Source: Rubinisphaera margarita (GTDB lineage: Bacteria > Planctomycetota > Planctomycetia > Planctomycetales > Planctomycetaceae). Taken from it: 64,000 bases of DNA. The stretch lies in contig NZ_JAKFGB010000012.1 in NCBI RefSeq assembly GCF_022267515.1, forward strand, positions 124,001 to 188,000, written 5' to 3'. The notes under the pieces were generated by a model. It did no database searches, was not told where the DNA came from, and worked only from the letters and a program-made list of their open reading frames with translations. The position numbers and the translations under genes were made by a program. Below are positions 10,677 to 25,145 of the stretch, piece by piece; positions within the stretch are counted from its first letter, which is position 1, and each line of letters starts with the position of its first letter.

Positions 10677-11399
10677 ATGAAAACAATTTCGTTACAGATC
10701 ATCCAGGGGCTCGAACGCGGACAATGTTACCCGCGGTTGCGGGTTCCTTTTACGATCGGCCGCGAAGAAGAAAACGCGATCCAGCTCAACGATGAGCGAA
10801 TCAGTCGCTGTCACGTGAAGGTCCAGCTGGATGGGGACCGGATCATTCTGACCGATCTCCAAAGCACGAACGGCACTCGGGTCAACGGATTGCCTGTGCA
10901 GATGACGGTGCTTCGTCCAGGCGATTTGATTACGATCGGCCGATGTGTCCTTCTCTACGGCTCCCCGGAAGAGATTACTGAACATTGCGACGAACTCCAT
11001 CGCAAATCGCTCGAACAGCATCGTCTGATCGATACCGGCAACACCTTGCCGGGCGTGAATGCCGACGTCGCGCAGGACGAACATGGGGCGGCCAGCCTGG
11101 ATACCATGGGGCTGTTCGATGATCACGGCCACCCGGCCGCACCGTTTCCCGGAGGCCGTCCCCCGCTGCCGGATCTCACCACGCTTCATTCTCGCAGTGA
11201 ACTCTCTGATCTGCTGGCCTACGTCCACAACAGGATCCTGCAGGTTCTGCAGTCGCGGGGGAAGAATGTCGACGAAGGCGAGCAGAAGTCGGACGAAGCG
11301 GCCGCTCAGGTTCCCTGGCCCAGCTGGCATAAGTTGCTGGAACTGGAAACAGAACTCTCGCAGTATCTCCGCGAACTGGGTGATCCCGACGGCGAGTAG
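10677..11399 (+). CDS. FHA-domain protein
   Basis: A 240-residue cytoplasmic protein. Residues 1-95 are a forkhead-associated domain that binds phosphothreonine: TIGREEENAIQL, ISRCHVKV and STNGTRVNG are the family landmarks. The remainder has no recognisable fold and is Pro/Gly-rich around residues 150-165. ATG 10677 is preferred to GTG 10662 because AAGG lies 8 bases upstream. FHA modules read Hanks-kinase phosphorylation, and three such kinases are encoded further along this window, though not adjacent. The 290 bases upstream hold nothing I can identify. Confidence 0.85.
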   Translation: MKTISLQIIQGLERGQCYPRLRVPFTIGREEENAIQLNDERISRCHVKVQLDGDRIILTDLQSTNGTRVNGLPVQMTVLRPGDLITIGRCVLLYGSPEEITEHCDELHRKSLEQHRLIDTGNTLPGVNADVAQDEHGAASLDTMGLFDDHGHPAAPFPGGRPPLPDLTTLHSRSELSDLLAYVHNRILQVLQSRGKNVDEGEQKSDEAAAQVPWPSWHKLLELETELSQYLRELGDPDGE

Positions 11400-11508
11400 A
11401 GCCGCGTCCTGATCGTGTAACCGCTTTGTTCGCGTCGCATCCCGCGTTTGGCTCGAAGAGTTCGCTTCGACGCGAAGGCTCGCCAAAACGTTCCGCTCTC
11501 GCCGGTGA

Positions 11509-11871
11509 CTATTTCCCCTGCAGCTCGACGGGCAGTTGGTCGATCTTCGCGGCGAGGATGAAATCGTTCTCGGAAAGTCCGCCGATCGCGTGCGTCCAGA
11601 TCTCGATTTCGACGTTGCGATAGCCCCAGATCCGCAGATCAGGATGATGGCCTTCAGTTTCGGCAACCTCGCCCACTTCGTTGAAGAAGTTCATTCCGGC
11701 CATGAAGTTGCGGACCTTCCATTCCTTGCGAATTCGTTCGCCCTCGTGACAGATCGACCAGCCCTCCAGCTGTCGAACCTGAGCGTCCGCTTCTTCCGGG
11801 GTGAGTTTCGGCACGCCTCCTTCACAGGGAACGCACTTTTTGGAGGTCAGTTGTTCGGAAGTGTGGGCCAT
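11509..11871 (-). CDS. phhB: 4a-hydroxytetrahydrobiopterin dehydratase
   Basis: A 120-residue pterin-4a-carbinolamine dehydratase, which recycles the pterin cofactor after aromatic amino-acid hydroxylation. Family signature GHHPDLRIWGYRNVEIEIWTH carries the catalytic His cluster, and LEGWSICHEGERIRKEW is the typical N-terminal strand region. Start ATG 11871 is supported by AAGGAG just upstream; a longer frame to 11973 adds unrelated residues. An N-terminal KKCVPCEGG is a common leader in this family. No hydroxylase is adjacent. Confidence 0.92.
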   Translation of the reverse strand: MAHTSEQLTSKKCVPCEGGVPKLTPEEADAQVRQLEGWSICHEGERIRKEWKVRNFMAGMNFFNEVGEVAETEGHHPDLRIWGYRNVEIEIWTHAIGGLSENDFILAAKIDQLPVELQGK

Positions 11872-11977
11872 AGCATTCTCCTTGATCGCAAGGGCTCGTG
11901 TCCGGAATGTCGGGCGTCGCTGAGTGTATTCTACAGGCGAGCGGCCAAAATTCGAGACGGAGCCCGTGATCAATTCC

Positions 11978-13333
11978 TCAACGCTTCAGCAGAAAATCCC
12001 AGGCAGACCGTTCCCGGTCCGCGGACGCTTTGAGCAGTTCGTCGGCGGCTGGATCATTGACGATCACTTCTCGAGCCGGATCCCATTGAAGCGGCTTCTG
12101 AAGGGCATGCGAGACATAACCCAGATGGCCCGGCGTGATGGAACGATGCGCCTGTTCGGCCGGAGCAATCGTCGGTTTGCCGAACCTCACGGCGTCGACG
12201 AAGTTTCGCATGTGTCCGGGCGAGGCGAGGACATCTTTCTCGCCGGACTGGAAATCTTTGGCGAGCCATCTCTTGTCTGAAGCATCGATCTTGCCTCGCG
12301 TGACAAACAGCCATCCATTCTCGCCCTCGAATCGGGTTCCGACGGGAAAGCGATCGGAGATGAGCCCCACGGTGCCGTCTTCGTACGTGCTTTCGATTTC
12401 GTAATGAAACGGGGTGTTGTAGACCGGTGTTTCAGCGATGACCCAGTTCTTCGCTTCGACACGCACCGGGCCGGAAGTCTCGTAGCCGAGTGCCCAGTGA
12501 GCGATGTCGTTGTGATGGCCAATCCAGTCCATCAATACTCCGCCGCCGAAATTGCGGTGCCCGCGCCACCATCGGTGATGCCGGGCCCGCATGTAGGGCA
12601 GGGGAACTGCCGGTCCACACCAGACGTTGTACGATCCCCCTTCCGGCGGTTCGCTCACAGTCGGATCATCCTGAGCCTGGTCATAACCGGGCGGCAGACC
12701 GACCTCGAACCGCGTGACTTTTCCGAGATGTCCATTCCGGATCAAATTCACCGCTCGCTGGAAAACGTCTTCGGAGCGCTGCTGAGATCCGGTCTGGAAG
12801 ACGGCCTTCTGACTCGCAACTTCCCGGTACACGGCCTGGCCCTCAGCGAAAGTATGCGTGACCGGTTTCTCGCAATAAACCGCCTTGCCATTCTTCAGAG
12901 CAAACAGGGTAAGAAGGGCGTGCCAGTGATCGGGAGTGGCGATGACGACCGCATCCAGATTCTCGATCGACGCTGGATCCCAGGCCGCCTGCGTTGTAGT
13001 CAATGTGGCCGGCAGTTGAGCGCGCCCGCTCTTCCGGTGTTTATCCGCATGCTGCTGGATCTTCTCTCGAGCCGGCTGATAACCATATCGTGGGCCCTTT
13101 CCCCATTGGCGATCCCGATAATGTTCGTTGTAGAGATCACTGATCATGCTGATCTGGACGTCCTGCTGCGCCAGCAGATCGTCCAGCAGGTTGAAGCCTC
13201 GCGAGCCGAGTCCGATGACGCCGACCTGGATCCGGTCATTGGCGGAGACCTTCGCCGCCCTGGTTGATCGAGCGGGAAACAGTGAGGTCGATCCGGCGGC
13301 GAGGATTGTGGAGAGTGCCTGACGACGTTTCAT
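11978..13333 (-). CDS. Tat-exported Gfo/Idh/MocA-family oxidoreductase
   Basis: A 451-residue NAD(P)-dependent oxidoreductase. The N-terminus MKRRQALSTILAAG is a twin-arginine-type signal. The Rossmann motif VGVIGLGSRG lies at about residues 37-46, followed by DAVVIATPDHWHA and the family's EKP motif in VYCEKPVTHT. The C-terminal domain has the expected LMDWIGHHNDIAHWALG segment with possible catalytic His residues. Expansions of exported members are characteristic of Planctomycetes and are thought to act on sugars or inositols with a tightly bound cofactor. Substrate unknown. Followed on the same strand, after about 106 bases, by phhB. Confidence 0.88.
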   Translation of the reverse strand: MKRRQALSTILAAGSTSLFPARSTRAAKVSANDRIQVGVIGLGSRGFNLLDDLLAQQDVQISMISDLYNEHYRDRQWGKGPRYGYQPAREKIQQHADKHRKSGRAQLPATLTTTQAAWDPASIENLDAVVIATPDHWHALLTLFALKNGKAVYCEKPVTHTFAEGQAVYREVASQKAVFQTGSQQRSEDVFQRAVNLIRNGHLGKVTRFEVGLPPGYDQAQDDPTVSEPPEGGSYNVWCGPAVPLPYMRARHHRWWRGHRNFGGGVLMDWIGHHNDIAHWALGYETSGPVRVEAKNWVIAETPVYNTPFHYEIESTYEDGTVGLISDRFPVGTRFEGENGWLFVTRGKIDASDKRWLAKDFQSGEKDVLASPGHMRNFVDAVRFGKPTIAPAEQAHRSITPGHLGYVSHALQKPLQWDPAREVIVNDPAADELLKASADRERSAWDFLLKR

Positions 13334-13494
13334 CGAGTTGATCCTTCCGGTCCGCGCCGAAGTGGTGTGGACTTTGATTGAATTTCAGGTTTTCCGCCGA
13401 ATGAGCGGATTCAGTTGGAAGATGCCGTTTCCCTGTCGCCGAGCGTGAAAAACAACGAATTTTCTCCGCAGGCCCGAACAGATCTCGCCGATAC

Positions 13495-13522
13495 TTGTCT
13501 CAGTAAAAGATCTCGGTATACT
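13495..13522 (+). promoter_or_regulatory. Candidate sigma-70 promoter for tRNA-Leu
   Basis: TTGTCT (13495-13500) and TATACT (13517-13522) are separated by 16 bases, a fair match to -35/-10 consensus. Transcription would start about 13530, some 55 bases before the tRNA. Prediction from sequence only. Confidence 0.45.
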
Positions 13523-13533
13523 TCCCTTGCCTT

Positions 13534-13549
13534 TGAGCGATATCGCTCA
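13534..13549. promoter_or_regulatory. 16-bp perfect palindrome upstream of tRNA-Leu
   Basis: TGAGCGATATCGCTCA is self-complementary over all 16 bases and lies between the candidate promoter and the tRNA 5' end. It could be a repressor or operator site or form a hairpin in the pre-tRNA leader. Function unproven. Confidence 0.4.
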
Positions 13550-13585
13550 TAAATTGGTGTTGGGCGACTTGCCCCACCTTGCTCT

Positions 13586-13669
13586 GCGGACGTGGCGGAA
13601 TTGGCAGACGCGCACGGTTCAGGTCCGTGTTCCTTTACGGGAGTGGAGGTTCGACTCCTCTCGTCCGCA
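13586..13669 (+). tRNA. tRNA-Leu (anticodon CAG)
   Basis: An 84-base class II tRNA. The acceptor stem pairs GCGGACG (13586-13592) with CGTCCGC (13662-13668), with A at 13669 as discriminator. The anticodon stem CACGG (13613-13617) / CCGTG (13625-13629) encloses loop TTCAGGT with CAG at 13620-13622. A long variable arm precedes a T-arm with GGTTCGACTCC. CCA is not encoded. Reads CUG codons. Confidence 0.97.
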
Positions 13670-13676
13670 CTCCATT

Positions 13677-13714
13677 AAAAAAGCATCGTCAGGTTTTCTG
13701 GCGATGCTTTTTTT
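13677..13714. terminator. Bidirectional intrinsic terminator after tRNA-Leu
   Basis: GCATCGTCAG (13683-13692) pairs with CTGGCGATGC (13698-13707) around a 5-base loop, with one G-T wobble. Seven T follow (13708-13714) and six A precede (13677-13682). It can terminate both the tRNA transcript and the convergent gene whose stop is at 13790. Confidence 0.88.
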
Positions 13715-13789
13715 GTTGCGCTTTCTGAAAAGTAAGCTGGGATCACCCAAGGCGGATCCCAGCGTTCTCGTGATCAGATTTTTACCGAG

Positions 13790-15718
<1,929 letters not shown>

Positions 15719-16041
15719 CGGTGTTCCTCGTCAGTCTTGGTATCGAATCGACATCGGGTCCTGCGAGCGTCATCGGATCGACGCATTCTCCTTCGTTGCT
15801 GTAAGATCATATCGGGCCGCCCGTGCGATTGCTACAATCGCCGCCGGTTGCCGCTTTCCCCGTTGAATCGAACCGACTCCGGAAGGGTGACACAGAGAGT
15901 CATTTCTGTGCTGCGAAGCAACAGGGGGCTTGTCCTGAGTGTCCTTGTCAATCACTTCTCCGTCAGCGGCCGTTCAGACGGAAACATGGCACCCCATCAT
16001 TGCTCGCTCGAATCAGAGATCGATCACAGGAACAATCACAA
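15719..16041. other. Divergent intergenic region upstream of kdsB
   Basis: About 323 bases between the minus-strand DUF1080/GSDH gene and kdsB. The frame of kdsB stays open here back to 15823, but the translation has no similarity to the family. I see no clear promoter pair; TGGCAC at 15987 followed by TTGCT at 16000 looks like a sigma-54 site but its spacing is 2 bases too long. Confidence 0.4.
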
Positions 16042-16809
<768 letters not shown>

Positions 16810-16976
16810 CTTTTCGATTCGGCGGTTTCAACCGCTGGTCTGAGCGGCGGCAAACAGATACACTAAACGCTGAGTGATGCCGCTCGTCGAATGAGTGCGC
16901 AGGAATCTCGGTCGGACCGCGTCCGGCTGCGCCCTCCCATCAGGTTTTCTTCCTTCCTCCCCAGAGCAAGCAGGCG

Positions 16977-18599
16977 ATGACAAAGTTTATTTTCGTGACC
17001 GGAGGTGTGGTCAGTTCTCTCGGAAAAGGTCTCACTTCAGCATCGGTCGGCCTACTCCTGGAACGTCGCGGCCTTAAGGTTCGGATGCAGAAACTCGACC
17101 CGTATCTGAACGTCGATCCGGGAACCATGAGCCCTTACCAGCACGGCGAAGTCTACGTGCTCGATGATGGATCCGAGACCGACCTCGACCTCGGCCATTA
17201 CGAACGCTTCACCAGCAGCCCGCTGTCTCGATCGTCGAACTATACCACCGGTCAGATTTATCAGGCGGTTCTCGACAAGGAACGTCGTGGTGAGTACCTC
17301 GGGGCCACCGTTCAGGTTATTCCGCACATCACCGACGAGATCAAGGAAGCGATCTTCTCGCAGGCGGGGCCCGATATCGACGTCGTCATCACCGAGCTTG
17401 GCGGCACAGTGGGCGATATCGAAGGACTGCCGTTCCTCGAAGCCATTCGGCAGGTGCCGCTCGAAGTCGGTAAGGAAAACTGTCTGTTCATTCATCTCAC
17501 GCTGGTGCCGTATCTCAAGGCGGCTCGCGAACTGAAAACCAAGCCGACGCAGCATAGTGTCGGGCAGTTGCGGCAGATCGGGATCCAGCCCGACGTACTC
17601 GTCATTCGCACGGAACGGCCACTGGGACGAGACAACGCGGAAAAGATCGCACTGTTTTGTAATGTCGAGAAGAACGCCGTTATCGAAGAAGTCGACAAGA
17701 CCCTCTCGATTTACGAAGTGCCGCTCGGTCTGGCCGAGAACAAAATCGATCGTCTCATCTGCGATAAACTCCAGTTGCCCCCCGCGTCCTGTCAGCTGGA
17801 TGACTGGAAGGAGCTGATGAACAACATTCGGCATCCGGAGCACGAAGTCACAATCGCGGTTGTCGGAAAATACATCGAGCATCGCGACGCCTACAAATCG
17901 ATCTACGAATCGATCGATCACGCCGGCTTCTCCAGCAAGGCTCGGGTCATCGTGAAGCGGGTTTCCGCCGACGAGCTTGAGGAAGAAGATCCGGAACTCC
18001 TGCTCCGTGGTGTTGATGGCATTCTTGTCCCGGGTGGCTTCGGCATGCGGGGCATTGAAGGCAAGATTCGCGCCGCCCGTTACGCCCGCGAGCGCCAGAT
18101 TCCGTACTTCGGGATCTGTCTGGGGATGCAGTGCGCCGTGATCGAGTTCGCCCGCCATGCTGTCGGTCTGGACGATGCGAACAGCACCGAATTCAATTCG
18201 GAGACAAACAATCCGGTGATCTGCCTGCTCGAAGAGCAGAAGAAGATCGTCTACAAGGGCGGCACCATGCGACTCGGGGCTCAGCCCTGCACATTGATGG
18301 AAGGCAGCCTTTCCGCACAGCATTATGGTCAGGCCGAAGTCTCAGAGCGGCATCGTCATCGCTATGAATTCAATCCGGAATACCGGGAAGCGATTGAGCA
18401 GGCCGGAATGCGAATCGCCGGGGCCAATCCCGACAGCGGACTGGTTGAGATCGTCGAAGTCGAGAATCACCCCTGGTTCGTCGCCGTGCAATTCCATCCA
18501 GAATTTCATTCCAAGCCTCTCGCTCCCCACCCGTTGTTCCAGGGCTTCATCAAAGCTGCTCTTGATCGTCGCCAGGACCAGGTCGCGGTTCCGGTCTAG
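16977..18599 (+). CDS. pyrG: CTP synthase
   Basis: Converts UTP to CTP with glutamine and ATP. 540 residues, standard length. N-terminal amidoligase domain begins KFIFVTGGVVSSLGKGL with the P-loop-like segment, then DPYLNVDPGTMSPYQHGEVY. C-terminal class I glutamine amidotransferase has the nucleophile in FGICLGMQCA and the final His/Glu in AVQFHPEFHSKP. Placed directly after kdsB, which consumes CTP. Confidence 0.98.
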   Translation: MTKFIFVTGGVVSSLGKGLTSASVGLLLERRGLKVRMQKLDPYLNVDPGTMSPYQHGEVYVLDDGSETDLDLGHYERFTSSPLSRSSNYTTGQIYQAVLDKERRGEYLGATVQVIPHITDEIKEAIFSQAGPDIDVVITELGGTVGDIEGLPFLEAIRQVPLEVGKENCLFIHLTLVPYLKAARELKTKPTQHSVGQLRQIGIQPDVLVIRTERPLGRDNAEKIALFCNVEKNAVIEEVDKTLSIYEVPLGLAENKIDRLICDKLQLPPASCQLDDWKELMNNIRHPEHEVTIAVVGKYIEHRDAYKSIYESIDHAGFSSKARVIVKRVSADELEEEDPELLLRGVDGILVPGGFGMRGIEGKIRAARYARERQIPYFGICLGMQCAVIEFARHAVGLDDANSTEFNSETNNPVICLLEEQKKIVYKGGTMRLGAQPCTLMEGSLSAQHYGQAEVSERHRHRYEFNPEYREAIEQAGMRIAGANPDSGLVEIVEVENHPWFVAVQFHPEFHSKPLAPHPLFQGFIKAALDRRQDQVAVPV

Positions 18600-18755
18600 T
18601 TCAAGCTGGGAACGGAAGCGAAGCAGAGGGGCCCGGCCGTCACGTCGGCTGGGTGACGAAGTCCAAGAAGCCGCGCCATGCGTGAGTATCAGGAAGAAGA
18701 CGTCCATTCCTCACGCTCACCGCAGTGACCACGAGACAGGAAGTACGGTCGTCCC

Positions 18756-21122
<2,367 letters not shown>

Positions 21123-21125
21123 CCG

Positions 21126-22454
<1,329 letters not shown>

Positions 22455-22481
22455 AGGCTTTTCGGGCAAATCGAAAAGCTT
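22455..22481. terminator. Hairpin between convergent HD and SMI1-like genes
   Basis: GCTTTTCG (22457-22464) pairs with CGAAAAGC (22472-22479) around a 7-base loop, starting inside the HD stop codon and ending just before the minus-strand stop codon. Weak T-tracts on both sides; possibly bidirectional. Confidence 0.45.
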
Positions 22482-23099
22482 CTATCCTTCGTGTTCCAGC
22501 CAGCCAGTAATTTGAACGGTTTGACCGTCAGGCAGCTCCGCAATCTGTTTGTACAGATTGATGAATTGCTCCATCATTCCGCTCATGGGCCAGGGAACCA
22601 GATTCTCGACAGCGTACTCCCCGCCGAGAATAAACGGTTGCTGCGGAAGTAATCGGACGCCCACCGGAAGACTTCCGTGGAGTTCCTGCCACTCGTGAGC
22701 AATCGGGAAGCCAGTTTCGACTTCGTAGTCGTCCAAAATCTTTGAAGCCCATTCTTCAAGATCACCCGCATGAGCGGTGAGTTCACCTGATTCCGGCTCG
22801 AGGCGGAAGACTCCCCGATCGCAGACACCAAACTGAACCCCGAACACATCCATGGCGAAGAAAGCCAGGTCATCTGGGACAGGATAGGATTGACGCCATC
22901 CGTCGGGCGCATTCCATTCGACAAGCCCCGGCAATTCGAAGGTCCCTACAGTTGGAAGGATCAACAGGCTGCTTTCGAATACGAAGGCTCCATTATGTGA
23001 GTCGTAGATCGGTGCCAGAGACTGGAACGACCGAGGAAGTTCGGCATCGTCCGGCCAGATCGGCTCTGCAATCTCCAGAATTTTATTGATAAAAGACAC
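22482..23099 (-). CDS. SMI1/KNR4 (SUKH)-family-like protein
   Basis: A 205-residue cytoplasmic protein without signal peptide. Segments DSHNGAFVFESSLLILP, AFFAMDVFGVQFG, RLEPESGELTAHAGDLEEWA and PQQPFILGGEYAVENLVPW match the pattern I associate with bacterial SMI1/KNR4-family proteins. Some SUKH members are immunity proteins against toxins. No toxin gene is adjacent, so a housekeeping role is equally possible. It is the last of three close same-strand genes with the VOC protein and the 90-residue protein. Confidence 0.6.
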   Translation of the reverse strand: MSFINKILEIAEPIWPDDAELPRSFQSLAPIYDSHNGAFVFESSLLILPTVGTFELPGLVEWNAPDGWRQSYPVPDDLAFFAMDVFGVQFGVCDRGVFRLEPESGELTAHAGDLEEWASKILDDYEVETGFPIAHEWQELHGSLPVGVRLLPQQPFILGGEYAVENLVPWPMSGMMEQFINLYKQIAELPDGQTVQITGWLEHEG

Positions 23100-23152
23100 A
23101 CGAGTTTCCGACGATGATTCCGCGTCTGCAGAGCGGAGCCTGACAGCAGGAT

Positions 23153-23470
23153 TCAGATCGACTGATCGTCCATCATTTCGACGACGTTGCCAAACGGATC
23201 AGCCGTGTAAACCGAGCGAGTGCCGTCCCGGTGGGGTTTCAGTTCGCCGAACTTTTCGGCGTCGGGAATGGCGAAGCCGATGTGGGGCGGATGCTGACCG
23301 GGAACGACCAGAGCCATCTGCAGATTGGCGAACTGGAGCATCGCCCAGGTATCGTCCTGATAGACAACATCGCAGCGGAAGGTTTCACGGTACCAGTTGA
23401 CGGCCTCGGCGATATCTTCGACCGAGATGGCGATGTGATGGACCGAATCGAGGGAAGTGGTGGTGTTCAT
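23153..23470 (-). CDS. Glyoxalase/VOC-superfamily protein
   Basis: A 105-residue single-module vicinal-oxygen-chelate protein: VHHIAISVEDIAEAVNWY at the N-terminus with the first metal His, MALVVPGQHPPHIGFAIPD in the middle, and ADPFGNVVEMMD at the C-terminus with the last Glu. Could be a lyase, dioxygenase-like or resistance protein; substrate unknown. A small gene ends 12 bases upstream on the same strand. Confidence 0.85.
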   Translation of the reverse strand: MNTTTSLDSVHHIAISVEDIAEAVNWYRETFRCDVVYQDDTWAMLQFANLQMALVVPGQHPPHIGFAIPDAEKFGELKPHRDGTRSVYTADPFGNVVEMMDDQSI

Positions 23471-23482
23471 AGGAATTCGACC

Positions 23483-23755
23483 TTACTGAATGCTTTCAAC
23501 GTCCTGGTGGGGAAGACATGCCATTTTATAGAACAGGCCGGTCTTCTCACATTCCTGAATAAATTCCTGAGGCATTCGAGCTTCGGTTTCGTCGTCCCAT
23601 TCCACAATGTATTGCAGCGATTCACCACGTCCTTTGGCTTCCACCACGGTGCCGGTCCATTGATCGGCGTCGACGGGAGGGACTTCAGGAATGACACTGC
23701 CCGGCTTCAGGCGAATCTTCGTCCCGGACGCCAGTTTTGTTTTTTTCGCCGGCAT
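23483..23755 (-). CDS. Small conserved-looking hypothetical protein
   Basis: About 90 residues if started at ATG 23755 (MPAKKTKLASG); the frame extends to 23776. The mid region TKIRLKPGSVIPEVPPVDA then WTGTVVEAKG and YIVEWDDETEARMPQEF resembles a small SH3-like/KOW beta-barrel, but I do not recognise a specific family. It is 12 bases upstream of the VOC gene and probably in the same operon. Confidence 0.65.
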   Translation of the reverse strand: MPAKKTKLASGTKIRLKPGSVIPEVPPVDADQWTGTVVEAKGRGESLQYIVEWDDETEARMPQEFIQECEKTGLFYKMACLPHQDVESIQ

Positions 23756-23992
23756 GGCTATTTCATTTTCCATCACGCTGGAATTTGATTCAGAGGATTG
23801 ACCGCTGACGGGAGGCAGCCGCGATCAGCGGCAGCCGGAAGTGTCATCTCCGAAAAATAGTAACGGACCGACCAGTTATCGCAATCTTGATCGCACGGGG
23901 ATCTATGCGGGTGTTCAGTTTTTGGGCAGAGGAAACGTGAGGTTTGCAACTGCCCGAAGCTGAGGTCGGCTTTACGAAAGACTGCACTGATT

Positions 23993-24982
23993 TTACGGCA
24001 GCAGGTCTTTCACGGCATCGCGTTCGTCGCGGAGTTCCTGCAGCGTGGCTTCGATCTTGCCCTTGGCGAAATCGTTGTGTTCCCAGCCGGTTTCGATCTT
24101 CCAGCTGTTGCCGTCGCCGGTCAGCGGATAACCGAAGATCAGGCCTTCATCGATGCCGTAACTTCCGTCGCTGCAGACGGCTGCACTGAAGCAGTCGCCG
24201 CTGGCGGTCGGGCGGATCACGCTCTTCACGGTGTCGAGGGCGGCGTTGGCAGCCGAGGCCGCACTCGATGCTCCCCGAGCGCTAATCACAGCGGCTCCAC
24301 GCTTCTGAACGGTTTCGATGAACGTTCCCTGCAGCCAGGCTTCGTCGGTAATCACGTCGGTCGCGGCTTTGCCGTTGATTTTGGCGTGATAGAAGTCCGG
24401 ATACTGGGTGGCGGAGTGATTCCCCCAGATCGCGACATTCGAGACGTCGGCGACGGGCACGCCCGCTTTCTGAGCCAGCTGTGTGGCGGCCCGGTTCTGA
24501 TCGAGTCGAGTCATGGCGAAGAAACGATCGCGGGGAATGTCCGGAGCGTTGGCCATCGTGATCAGACAGTTGGTATTACAGGGGTTTCCGACGACCAGAA
24601 CCCGCACGTCCTTCGCGGCTGCGGCCTGAATGGCTTTGCCGGTGCTGGTGAAGATCGGGCCGTTGATGCGAACCAGATCGCCCCGCTCCATGCCGGCTTT
24701 TCGCGGCACGCTGCCGACGCAGAGGACCCAGTTGCAGTCGGCGAAGCCGGCTTCCAGATCATCGCTCGACTGCTTGACCACGCCAGCGAGAGTCGGGAAT
24801 GCACAGTCGTCGAGTTCCATTTCGACGCCATCCAGAGCCGCGAGGGCCTGTGGCAGTTCGATCAGATGCAGAATGACCGGCTGATCCGCACCAAAGACTT
24901 CCCCGCTGGCAATGCGGAAGATCATGGCATAGCCGATCTGACCGGCTGCTCCGGTGACTGCGACGCGAATCGGGGCTTTCAT
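23993..24982 (-). CDS. mdh: Malate dehydrogenase
   Basis: NAD-dependent oxidation of malate to oxaloacetate in the TCA cycle. 329 residues, standard for the MDH group resembling cytosolic/plant enzymes. Motifs: VAVTGAAGQIGYAM nucleotide-binding loop, VGSVPRKAGMERGDL, NPCNTNCLI, MTRLDQNRA and the catalytic His in IWGNHSATQYPDF. Start ATG 24982 is supported by AGGAG 6 bases away; the frame extends 6 codons further. Stands alone. Confidence 0.95.
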   Translation of the reverse strand: MKAPIRVAVTGAAGQIGYAMIFRIASGEVFGADQPVILHLIELPQALAALDGVEMELDDCAFPTLAGVVKQSSDDLEAGFADCNWVLCVGSVPRKAGMERGDLVRINGPIFTSTGKAIQAAAAKDVRVLVVGNPCNTNCLITMANAPDIPRDRFFAMTRLDQNRAATQLAQKAGVPVADVSNVAIWGNHSATQYPDFYHAKINGKAATDVITDEAWLQGTFIETVQKRGAAVISARGASSAASAANAALDTVKSVIRPTASGDCFSAAVCSDGSYGIDEGLIFGYPLTGDGNSWKIETGWEHNDFAKGKIEATLQELRDERDAVKDLLP

Positions 24983-25145
24983 TATCGTCTCCTGTGTCAT
25001 CCACGCGGGATGAGGCTAGTGGTGTCTGTTCGATGGTGCGGTGGTCTTCAGAAGTTTTATCGAGTCAGGACGCGTGTCTCAATCCAGCGGGGACGATTGT
25101 CTCTGATCTTTCACGGCCCACCGATCGGCGTCGACTGATGTGTGG

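Noticed and set aside
15987..16004. TGGCAC...TTGCT sigma-54 promoter-like match
   Set aside because: Spacing between the two elements is 7 bases, 2 more than the consensus allows.
17052..18323. 423-codon minus-strand frame opposite pyrG
   Set aside because: Shadow of a highly conserved gene.
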